From NCBI RefSeq assembly GCF_026460885.1, contig NZ_JAOVZW010000013.1, positions 1 through 64,000 of the forward strand: a stretch of DNA of 64,000 bases, written 5' to 3'. Shown here in pieces: positions 40,526 through 49,764 of this stretch. Below the pieces are notes generated by a model that saw only the letters and a list, made by a program, of their open reading frames with translations, did no database searches and was not told the origin of the DNA. Source of the DNA: Chryseobacterium formosum. GTDB lineage: Bacteria; Bacteroidota; Bacteroidia; Flavobacteriales; Weeksellaceae. Both the position numbers and the translations under genes were made by a program. Position 1 is the stretch's first letter. Each line of letters begins with the position of its first letter.

Positions 40526-40529
40526 GGGA

Positions 40530-40562
40530 CAAATGTAGAAATTTTTTTAATACCGAAAACAA
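40530..40562 (-). promoter_or_regulatory. Promoter of the trp operon
   Basis: On the minus strand TTG (40562-40560) and TACATTTG (40537-40530) are 22 bases apart, within the range known for Bacteroidota. The leader ORF begins 4 bases after the -7 element. Confidence 0.6.
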
Positions 40563-40662
40563 AAAATTTAAAAAAGCTGAAAATTTGTTTTTATTTCTCT
40601 GGAATCAATTTAAATATGATTTATAATAGCCTTAAGTCTCCTCATTAGAACTTTATTTTTTA

Positions 40663-40670
40663 TATTTTTG
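40663..40670 (+). promoter_or_regulatory. Putative -7 promoter element of the small lipoprotein-cytochrome unit
   Basis: TATTTTTG ends 18 bases before the ATG at 40689. It is divergent from the trp promoter. Confidence 0.5.
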
Positions 40671-40688
40671 TGACCAAATTAGAAAAAA

Positions 40689-40898
40689 ATGAAAAAAGTA
40701 TTAGTAATCGTATTCTTGGGAAGTTTAGTAGCAGTTGGCTGTTCAAAAAAGGCTGACAAATCATTACAAGACAGCAATATTATGTTGGAAGAACCAGCGG
40801 CTACAGTTGTACCAGCAGATTCAACTAAAAAAGACTCTACACCAGCTCCGGCTGCAACTCCTGCACCTGCAACAACAGATTCTACGGCAACAAAATAA
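40689..40898 (+). CDS. Small Ala/Pro/Thr-rich lipoprotein
   Basis: A 69-residue lipoprotein: signal MKKVLVIVFLGSLVAVGC, with C18 lipidated, then SKKADKS and a disordered tail rich in Ala, Pro, Thr and Ser (PAPAATPAPATTDST). No domain. Its stop overlaps the start of the cytochrome gene by one base (TAATG), so they are translationally coupled. It may be a spacer or assembly partner for the cytochrome; that is a guess from position. Confidence 0.75.
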   Translation: MKKVLVIVFLGSLVAVGCSKKADKSLQDSNIMLEEPAATVVPADSTKKDSTPAPAATPAPATTDSTATK

Positions 40899-41266
40899 TG
40901 AAAAAACTGTTTTTGACAGGAGTTTTAGGCTTGCTTATTATTTCCTGTTCCAAAAAAGAAAACTCAGAAGCTACATCAACAGATTCTACCGATATTTCGA
41001 CTCCTGTTAATACCAATATTTCAGGAAAAGATTTAATAGAAGCATCTGACTGTATGGCTTGTCATAATATTGATGAAAGATTGATAGGGCCTTCTTATAA
41101 AGAAATTGCTGCTAAATATTCTGAAAAAGATCTTGAAATTTTGGCTTCAAAAATCATTGAAGGCGGAAGTGGCAATTGGGGAAGTGTTCCGATGCAGCCC
41201 CATCCACAAATTTCAAAAGAAGACACCAAAAAAATGGTGGAATATATCCTTAAACAGAAGGAATAA
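40898..41266 (+). CDS. c-type cytochrome lipoprotein
   Basis: A 122-residue monohaem cytochrome c. Signal ends in IISC (C17 lipidated), then a Ser/Thr linker. The haem motif is CMACH (52-56) and the axial Met is M99 in GSVPMQPHP, typical of cytochrome c-551/c-552. It is anchored in the periplasm and shuttles electrons, possibly to an oxidase. The gene is coupled to the small lipoprotein upstream and ends right before rlmF (no gap between stop and start). Confidence 0.9.
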   Translation: MKKLFLTGVLGLLIISCSKKENSEATSTDSTDISTPVNTNISGKDLIEASDCMACHNIDERLIGPSYKEIAAKYSEKDLEILASKIIEGGSGNWGSVPMQPHPQISKEDTKKMVEYILKQKE

Positions 41267-42193
41267 ATGTCTTCACAAAAATCAACTCTGCACCCAAGAA
41301 ATTTACATCGGAATTCTTACGATTTTGACTCGTTAATTTCTTGTGTGCCGGAATTGAAACATTACGTTTTCAAAAACGATTACGATACGTTAACAATCAA
41401 TTTCAGTCTTCCGCAAGCTGTAAAATTACTCAACAAAGCATTGCTTCTGAAATATTACGAGGTCAAAAACTGGGATATTCCCGAAGGTAATCTTTGTCCG
41501 CCAATTCCCGGTCGTGCAGATTATGTTCATTATTTGGCAGACTTATTAGCGGAAGAAAATGGTCAAATTCCAAAAGAAAATTCAGTAAAAGGTTTAGATA
41601 TCGGAACCGGGGCTAATTTGGTTTATCCACTGATTGCTCATCAATCTTACGGCTGGAAATTTGTCGGAACAGACATTAATCCCAATTCTTTAGATAATGC
41701 GCAAAAAATTTTAGAACAAAATCCAAACTTATCAGAAAGCATTCAATTAAAACTTCAGCCTGATTCGGATTTTATTTTTAAAAATATAATTTCTCCTGAA
41801 GATAAATTCAGCTTCTCAATGTGCAATCCGCCTTTCCACGAATCTGAGGCAGATGCAATGCTCGGAAATCGCAGGAAAAACAACAATCTTCGGAAAAAAA
41901 AAGTTCAAAATCCAAAACTTAATTTCGGAGGTCAACATTCCGAATTGTGGTGCGAAGGTGGTGAATTGGAGTTCATCCGAAAGATGATTGATGAAAGTGT
42001 TTTGTTTTCTTCACAGGTTCTGTGGTTTACAAGTTTGGTTTCCAAAAAAGACAATCTGCATCAGTTGATTACCCGTTTGAAAAACAACAATGCTATCGAT
42101 ATCAAAACAATTGAAATGGCTCAAGGTCAGAAAATTAGTAGAATTTTAGCTTGGACATTTATTCCAATAGAAAACCGGAAATATTGGTTTTAA
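41267..42193 (+). CDS. rlmF: 23S rRNA (adenine(1618)-N6)-methyltransferase
   Basis: A 308-residue SAM-dependent methyltransferase that makes m6A1618 in 23S rRNA. It starts with the RlmF pattern STLHPRNLHRNSYDFDSLI. The SAM motif is GLDIGTGANLVYPLI, and the catalytic NPPF motif is in SMCNPPFHES, followed by the RKNNNLRKK basic loop. Normal length. It immediately follows the cytochrome gene and probably shares its transcript. A long hairpin repeat lies just downstream. Confidence 0.94.
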   Translation: MSSQKSTLHPRNLHRNSYDFDSLISCVPELKHYVFKNDYDTLTINFSLPQAVKLLNKALLLKYYEVKNWDIPEGNLCPPIPGRADYVHYLADLLAEENGQIPKENSVKGLDIGTGANLVYPLIAHQSYGWKFVGTDINPNSLDNAQKILEQNPNLSESIQLKLQPDSDFIFKNIISPEDKFSFSMCNPPFHESEADAMLGNRRKNNNLRKKKVQNPKLNFGGQHSELWCEGGELEFIRKMIDESVLFSSQVLWFTSLVSKKDNLHQLITRLKNNNAIDIKTIEMAQGQKISRILAWTFIPIENRKYWF

Positions 42194-42212
42194 TTGTTGA
42201 ATAATTTTTATT

Positions 42213-42296
42213 AGGGCAGCTTTATCCGCCTTCCACTCCCAATCTTTTGTTCGTCGTACCTCCTCACAAAAGGATTTCCGTTCAAGTCGGGCTGCG
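42213..42296. repeat. Dispersed long-hairpin repeat, copy 2
   Basis: The arms GGGCAGCTTTATCCGCC and TTCAAGTCGGGCTGC pair imperfectly, with CAATCTTTTGT facing ACAAAAGGATT inside. The order of elements matches copy 1 at 14865-14967, but the nested palindrome differs. It fills most of the rlmF-lysS gap. Confidence 0.6.
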
Positions 42297-42450
42297 GTTT
42301 TGTAGCAATTTACACGATTTTTACCCAAAACTGTACGATTCAATTCTGTGAAATTGAATATCAAAATCATCAATCTTCAATCCAATATAAAACTTTTGTG
42401 ACTTTTTTGGTTAAAACAAAATTCAAGTTTCATAAACGTTTAAAATTCAC

Positions 42451-42458
42451 TATTTTTG
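42451..42458 (+). promoter_or_regulatory. Putative -7 promoter element of lysS
   Basis: TATTTTTG lies 23 bases before the lysS ATG at 42482. Confidence 0.5.
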
Positions 42459-42481
42459 CATTTCGAAAAAATTGAATTATA

Positions 42482-44179
42482 ATGCAATTATCAGAACAGG
42501 AAATTATTAGAAGAGAAAAGCTGACTAAGCTTGTTGAAATGGGAATCAACGCATTCCCTGCAGAAGAATACACGGTTACAGATACTACAGAATCTATAAA
42601 ACAGAATTTTTCTGAAAGTAAACAGGTGAAGATTGCGGGCAGATTGATGTCCCGCCGTATTCAGGGGAAGGCTTCTTTTGCTGAATTGCAGGATTCTACA
42701 GGAAGAATTCAGGTTTATTTCAATCGTGACGAAATCTGTACCGGAGAAGATAAAACTTTATACAACGACGTTTACAAACACCTTTTAGACATCGGTGATA
42801 TCATCGGTATTGAAGGAGATTTATTCACGACTCAGGTTGGTGAAAAAACGGTTTTGGTGAAAAACTTTACCCTTTTAACTAAAGCTTTAAGACCGCTTCC
42901 TCAAGCAAAAACCGACGAAAATGGAGTGGTGCACGATGCATTCAACGATGCAGAATTAAGATACAGACAGCGTTATGTAGATTTAACAGTAAATCCTCAT
43001 GTGAAAGAAATTTTTGTGAAAAGAACGAAATTGTTCAATGCCATGAGAACTTTCTTCAATGATGCAGGATATTTTGAAGTGGAAACTCCGATTTTGCAGT
43101 CGATTCCTGGTGGAGCTGCGGCAAGACCTTTTATGACGCATCATAACGCTTTAGATATTCCTTTATATTTAAGAATTGCCAACGAATTGTACTTGAAAAG
43201 ATTGATTGTTGGTGGTTTTGACGGTGTTTACGAATTTTCAAAAAACTTCAGAAATGAAGGGATGGACAGAACTCATAATCCGGAATTTACCGCAATGGAA
43301 ATCTATGTTGCTTACAAAGATTACAATTGGATGATGGATTTCACTGAGAAATTATTGGAATTCTGTGCAACTTCTGTAAACGGAGCTTCAGAATCTACTT
43401 TTGGGGAGCACACCATTAGCTGGAAAGCGCCTTATCCAAGAGTTTCTATGACCGAAGCTATCATAAAATATACAGGTTTTGATATTACAGGAAAATCAGA
43501 ACAAGAATTGTTTGATTTTGCAAAATCTATCGGAATCGAAGTGAACGAAACGATGGGTAAAGGGAAGTTAATCGACGAAATTTTTGGTGAAAAATGTGAA
43601 GGAAACTTCATTCAGCCGACTTTCATTACCGATTATCCTATTGAAATGTCGCCTTTGACTAAAAAACACAGAAGTCAGGAAGGTTTGACGGAGCGTTTTG
43701 AATTAATGGTTTGCGGAAAAGAAATCGCAAATGCTTATTCAGAATTAAATGACCCGATTGACCAGAGAGAACGTTTTGAAGAGCAGTTGAAATTATCTGA
43801 AAAAGGTGATGATGAAGCAACCGGATTTATCGATGAAGATTTCTTAAGAGCCTTAGAATATGGAATGCCGCCAACTTCTGGCTTAGGAATCGGAATGGAT
43901 AGATTAATTATGTTTTTAACAAATAATCCGTCAATTCAGGAAGTATTATTCTTCCCTCAGATGAAGCCGGAAAAAACAACTCCACAAATAGAGCTGGGAG
44001 AAGACGAGCATTTGATTCTTGATATTTTGAAATCTGGTGAGCAAATTGCTTTAGCTGAAGTGAAAACTTTAAGCAAATTATCCGGAAAAAAATGGGATAA
44101 AGCTTCTAAAACTTTAACCAAAGGAAACTTGGTGAAAGTTGAGAAAATTGATGACAATGTTTTGATGAAATTGGTTTAA
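42482..44179 (+). CDS. lysS: Lysyl-tRNA synthetase (class II) with C-terminal extension
   Basis: A 565-residue class II enzyme. The N-terminal OB fold (about 55-150, GRLMSRRIQGKASFAELQD) binds the anticodon. Motif 1 includes RTFFNDAGYFEVETPIL, motif 2 FRNEGMDRTHNPEFTAMEIY and motif 3 GLGIGMDRLIMFL. The canonical enzyme ends near residue 500. Here a Glu/Asp linker leads to an extra helical domain (about 505-565) with a winged-helix-like pattern: HLILDILKSGEQIALAEVKT, SGKKWDKASKTL and a beta hairpin. Similar extensions occur in flavobacteria as far as I recall; the role is unknown. Confidence 0.95.
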   Translation: MQLSEQEIIRREKLTKLVEMGINAFPAEEYTVTDTTESIKQNFSESKQVKIAGRLMSRRIQGKASFAELQDSTGRIQVYFNRDEICTGEDKTLYNDVYKHLLDIGDIIGIEGDLFTTQVGEKTVLVKNFTLLTKALRPLPQAKTDENGVVHDAFNDAELRYRQRYVDLTVNPHVKEIFVKRTKLFNAMRTFFNDAGYFEVETPILQSIPGGAAARPFMTHHNALDIPLYLRIANELYLKRLIVGGFDGVYEFSKNFRNEGMDRTHNPEFTAMEIYVAYKDYNWMMDFTEKLLEFCATSVNGASESTFGEHTISWKAPYPRVSMTEAIIKYTGFDITGKSEQELFDFAKSIGIEVNETMGKGKLIDEIFGEKCEGNFIQPTFITDYPIEMSPLTKKHRSQEGLTERFELMVCGKEIANAYSELNDPIDQRERFEEQLKLSEKGDDEATGFIDEDFLRALEYGMPPTSGLGIGMDRLIMFLTNNPSIQEVLFFPQMKPEKTTPQIELGEDEHLILDILKSGEQIALAEVKTLSKLSGKKWDKASKTLTKGNLVKVEKIDDNVLMKLV

Positions 44180-44208
44180 CTAATTCTCTCAAAAATAATT
44201 TATAGAAG

Positions 44209-44236
44209 AAATCCTGAAATTTTTCAGGATTTTCTT
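44209..44236 (+). terminator. Terminator of lysS
   Basis: AAATCCTGAAA pairs with TTTCAGGATTT with almost no loop, followed by T-rich sequence. Confidence 0.7.
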
Positions 44237-44249
44237 ATTTAAATAGCAA

Positions 44250-44257
44250 TAAATTTG
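44250..44257 (+). promoter_or_regulatory. Putative -7 promoter element of the OmpA-like gene
   Basis: TAAATTTG lies 33 bases before the preferred ATG at 44291. It also shows why the longer reading frame start at 44255 is unlikely. Confidence 0.45.
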
Positions 44258-44290
44258 CATTTTTCCGTTGTAAATAAAACTCAAATTCTC

Positions 44291-45109
44291 ATGAAATATT
44301 TTCTTTTATTCTTGTTGATTTCAGGAGGATTAAACGCGCAGACATTAACTTCAATTTATTTTACAAACAACAGTTCCGAATTAAGGAAAGAATCCAAAAT
44401 AAAACTCGACAGTTTAGCTCAATTAAAATCAAAATTGACTTTCAGAATTTTCGGTAATGCAAATCCTTTAGGAAATGAAACTTTAAATAAAAGTTTATCT
44501 GAAAACCGAGCAAAAAATGTCACGAATTATTTGAAAAACAAAATAAGTGAAAATATTAATTTGGCGAGTTCTGTAGGATTAGGAATTACAAAACAGATTA
44601 ATGATAATAGTTCTGAAAGTTTATTAGCTAAAAACAGGAGAGTTGATATTTTTATTGAAAGATTCTTTGATAAAGGTGAAAAGATTTCCAGAAGCGAATA
44701 TCCTAGTTTTTTTGATGTAAAAATTGCTCAGATGAAAGTGAAAGATACTTTTTCTTTACCCAACGTAAACTTTATCGGTGGTCGTCATGCTTGGCTCTCA
44801 AAAGGTACTCCCAAACTGTTTATGCTTTTTGAAATTTTAAAGAAAAATCCGACACTTGAAGTTGAACTTCAGGGACACATTTGCTGCGATTATGAAAATT
44901 TTGATGGGGAAGATTTAGATTTAAAAACATTTAATCTATCTTTTACCAGAGCCAATGCGATCCGAAATTTTTTAATTACAATGGGAATAGAACCGAATCG
45001 CATCAAGGCGGAAGGTTTAGGGCATCTCAATCCTGTTGTTTACCCTGAAGTTACAGAGGGAGATATGAGTAAAAATCGACGTGTAGAAATTGTTTTAACT
45101 AAAAAATAA
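44291..45109 (+). CDS. Secreted protein with two OmpA-like domains
   Basis: The frame opens at 44255, but the ATG at 44291 starts a signal peptide (MKYFLLFLLISGGLNAQ), giving 272 residues. Two peptidoglycan-binding OmpA-like units follow. The first is TSIYFTNNSSELRKESKIKLDSL...NKSLSENRAKNVTNYL...KNRRVDI. The second has LEVELQGHICCDYEN, FTRANAIRNFLI, NRIKAEGLGHLNP and KNRRVEIVL. The second ends the protein. It probably anchors the envelope to peptidoglycan. Terminates 5 bases before the convergent cydB. Confidence 0.85.
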   Translation: MKYFLLFLLISGGLNAQTLTSIYFTNNSSELRKESKIKLDSLAQLKSKLTFRIFGNANPLGNETLNKSLSENRAKNVTNYLKNKISENINLASSVGLGITKQINDNSSESLLAKNRRVDIFIERFFDKGEKISRSEYPSFFDVKIAQMKVKDTFSLPNVNFIGGRHAWLSKGTPKLFMLFEILKKNPTLEVELQGHICCDYENFDGEDLDLKTFNLSFTRANAIRNFLITMGIEPNRIKAEGLGHLNPVVYPEVTEGDMSKNRRVEIVLTKK

Positions 45110-45114
45110 ATTCT

Positions 45115-46125
45115 TCATGCCTTGTTTTTAGCTTTTGTAAATGAAAACATCAGATAAAATAAAAACGGTAAAATAAACAGAGAACCAAGAATTAAAGCCC
45201 ATCCCAAAGCCGAAATTGTTTTCGGAGCAGCGATATGTTTTAATAAAGAAAGATGTTGCCCGTTTCCTAACAGAATAATGTCTGGATTGTGTTGGTAAGT
45301 TGCTGCCACTAAAATCATAATGATTTGAAATCCTGCTAAAGCTCGAACTGGCAATAATTTTTTGTTGTGCATGGCTCTTAAAATTAAACCTAAAGCAACT
45401 GTTGCAAATGCAATTGACATTACGCCTAAAGGTTTTGAAAATATCCATTTTGTTAAAGGAATATCTGAAAAATGAGCTGCTAAAAACACCAATAATCCCG
45501 TAATCACTACAAAAATCATTGTTTGATGTGACTTTTTGATCATTAAATTTAATTCCAATCGGTCGTTTGTTTCTTTCAAAGAAAAAATGGAAGCCAGATA
45601 AGCGCAAAGTGAGACTACAAAAAGTCCAACTGCCACTCCGAACCAATTGAGCCAACTGAAAATATATAAATCTAAAAAGGTTTTTGCATCCGGATTGATC
45701 GATTGTGAAATTGTTGCAGCTGCAATTAAACCTAAGAAAAATGGAGTCAATAAGCTTGCGTAATAGAATATTTGAGTATATAAAACCTGCCAATTGTCTT
45801 TTACTGCATCATAATGTCTGAAAGTAAAGGCGGTTCCTCTTGCAATAATTCCTAAAAGCATTAAAACCAAAGGAATATGAAGATATGTTGAAAGGGTAGT
45901 GTAAATTTCAGGGAAACCTACGAAAAGAATTACTATCGCAATAATCAGCCACATATGATTTGCTTCCCAAACCGGTGCGATTGATTCGTACATTATTTTT
46001 TCGGTGTGTTTTCTTGCCTTCTTTTTAGACATCAATTCTACAATTCCGGCTCCAAAATCTGCTCCGCCCAAAATCACATAAAGACAAACGGAAAGCCATA
46101 GAAAACCAATTACAACGTAAATCAT
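45115..46125 (-). CDS. cydB: Cytochrome bd quinol oxidase subunit II
   Basis: A 336-residue inner-membrane protein with about 8-9 TM segments. Family motifs are FLWLSVCLYVILGGADFGAGI at the start, WEANHMWLIIAIVILFVGFP, and FYYASLLTPFFLGLIAA. It is the structural partner of CydA, whose stop overlaps its start by 4 bases. The enzyme oxidises menaquinol and reduces O2 to water at high affinity. No cydX-like ORF is evident downstream. Confidence 0.95.
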   Translation of the reverse strand: MIYVVIGFLWLSVCLYVILGGADFGAGIVELMSKKKARKHTEKIMYESIAPVWEANHMWLIIAIVILFVGFPEIYTTLSTYLHIPLVLMLLGIIARGTAFTFRHYDAVKDNWQVLYTQIFYYASLLTPFFLGLIAAATISQSINPDAKTFLDLYIFSWLNWFGVAVGLFVVSLCAYLASIFSLKETNDRLELNLMIKKSHQTMIFVVITGLLVFLAAHFSDIPLTKWIFSKPLGVMSIAFATVALGLILRAMHNKKLLPVRALAGFQIIMILVAATYQHNPDIILLGNGQHLSLLKHIAAPKTISALGWALILGSLFILPFLFYLMFSFTKAKNKA

Positions 46126-47465
46126 GATTTTTTGTTTTTAGTGTTAAACTGCGCATCGGTCGGGTCATACAATCTCGGAACCATCTGAATCTGTCTTCTT
46201 AAAAGGAAAATGATAATTAATGATAAAGAAACAAAAATCGCCGTAAAAAAGTAAAACGAATACTGAATTCCTGGCATTGGCGTTACAGCATCGGCGGTTC
46301 GCATTATTCCGTAAATAATCCATGGTTGTCTTCCGACTTCAGTGACCGTCCAGCCTGCTTCCAAGGCAATATATCCGAAAGGTGTAGCAAATAAAAATGT
46401 TTTTAAAAGCCAGTTTTTGTTCAGCCATTCTTTTTTGAAAAAAGTTGCATATAAATAAACGATACCGATTGTAATCATGACAACACCAAAGAAAATCATA
46501 ATCTGAAAAGCATAATGCACAACGGCAACCGGTGGCCATTCGTCTTTTGGAAAATCATTTAAACCTTTAATCTCTGCGTTAAAATCGTTCGTTGCTAAAA
46601 AACTTAAAACTTTTGGGATTTTTAAAGCGTAATTGATTTCTCCTTTTTCTTCATTAGGAACTCCACCAATCACAAAAGCAGCACCTTTTTCTGTTTCAAA
46701 ATGAGCTTCCATTGCTGCTAATTTGATGGGCTGTCTTTCAGCAACAGATTTTGCAGCAACATCTCCGCTTAAAGGTGCTCCGAAAGCTCCAATCATTGCA
46801 AAACCTGCCGCAATTCTAAACGCTTTGGTGTGAAATTCAACATTCTTTTTTCTCATTATTAAAAAAGCATGAACTCCCGCAACTGCAAATCCTGTCGCAC
46901 AAAAAGCAGCAACTGTCATGTGTAAAGCCTGTGGAAACCAAGCATCATTGAACATTGCTTTTATAGGATCGATATTTACGTATTGTCCGTTAATGTAATC
47001 AAATCCGGTAGGAGAATTCATCCATGCATTGGCTGCGACAACTAAAATCCCTGATGCCAAACCGCTTAAACCAACTAAAAATCCGCAAAACCAATGGAAC
47101 CATTTATTAAATTTATCCCAACCATAAAGGAAAAATCCAATAGCAATAGCTTCAATAAAAAAAGCGGTTCCTTCAAGAGAAAACGGCATTCCGAAAATGG
47201 GTCCTGCATGTTTCATAAATCCAGGCCAAAGCAATCCCAATTCAAATGAAAGCATCGTCCCTGAAACTGCTCCGGTTGCAAAAAGAATCGCAACTCCTTT
47301 GCTCCAGGCTTTTGTGAGACCTTTATAAATTTCGTTTCTGGTTTTGAGGTATTTCCAGTGTGCGAATGCCATGAGAAAAGGCATTACCATTCCGACGCAC
47401 GCAAAGATGATGTGAAAACCCAAAGAGAGCGCCATCTGTGCACGAGCTGCCATGAAATCGTCCAT
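46122..47465 (-). CDS. cydA: Cytochrome bd quinol oxidase subunit I
   Basis: A 447-residue membrane protein with nine predicted TM helices. Visible haem-related motifs: MALSLGFHIIFACVGM (haem b595 His), HMTVAAFCATGFAVAG (haem b558 His region) and the Met ligand in the C-terminal half; GRQPWIIYGIMRT matches the family signature. The Q loop after TEKGAAF is short, so this belongs to the short-loop class, unlike the E. coli enzyme. Operon cydAB. The promoter is not clear. Confidence 0.95.
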   Translation of the reverse strand: MDDFMAARAQMALSLGFHIIFACVGMVMPFLMAFAHWKYLKTRNEIYKGLTKAWSKGVAILFATGAVSGTMLSFELGLLWPGFMKHAGPIFGMPFSLEGTAFFIEAIAIGFFLYGWDKFNKWFHWFCGFLVGLSGLASGILVVAANAWMNSPTGFDYINGQYVNIDPIKAMFNDAWFPQALHMTVAAFCATGFAVAGVHAFLIMRKKNVEFHTKAFRIAAGFAMIGAFGAPLSGDVAAKSVAERQPIKLAAMEAHFETEKGAAFVIGGVPNEEKGEINYALKIPKVLSFLATNDFNAEIKGLNDFPKDEWPPVAVVHYAFQIMIFFGVVMITIGIVYLYATFFKKEWLNKNWLLKTFLFATPFGYIALEAGWTVTEVGRQPWIIYGIMRTADAVTPMPGIQYSFYFFTAIFVSLSLIIIFLLRRQIQMVPRLYDPTDAQFNTKNKKS

Positions 47466-47662
47466 AATATCAATTTTTCAGTTTAAAGTTACGGATAAAT
47501 TAAAGGCGAAGAATATGATTTAAAACATTAGAAATAATTCAAAAATCTGCTTTAACTTTATTCTTTTTATGTTCTAAATATTGACTCTGTTTTAAGTATA
47601 AATTCAGAGATTTTTAGAGGTTTTTAACTTTCATAATTCGAAAAAAATCACGATATTTGTAA

Positions 47663-49630
<1,968 letters not shown>

Positions 49631-49651
49631 TTAATCTCTCTAAATATATTT

Positions 49652-49686
49652 AAAAGACTCCATTATTCTATGGAGTCTTTTTTTTA
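49652..49686 (+). terminator. Terminator of gyrB
   Basis: AAAAGACTCCA and TGGAGTCTTTT form an 11-bp stem with an 8-base loop and a long T tract. Confidence 0.85.
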
Positions 49687-49764
49687 CCTAATAAATCTCA
49701 GGATAATGAAAATTAATTAACATTTTATTAAGATTTTTTTTATTTTTGAGGAAAATTAATAACG

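Noticed and set aside
42380..42481. T-box or lysine riboswitch ahead of lysS
   Set aside because: The leader after the -7 element is only about 20 bases, too short for either.
45128..45793. 221-residue minus-strand ORF in a second frame
   Set aside because: It lies wholly inside cydB in another frame and lacks family features; the cydB frame carries all motifs.
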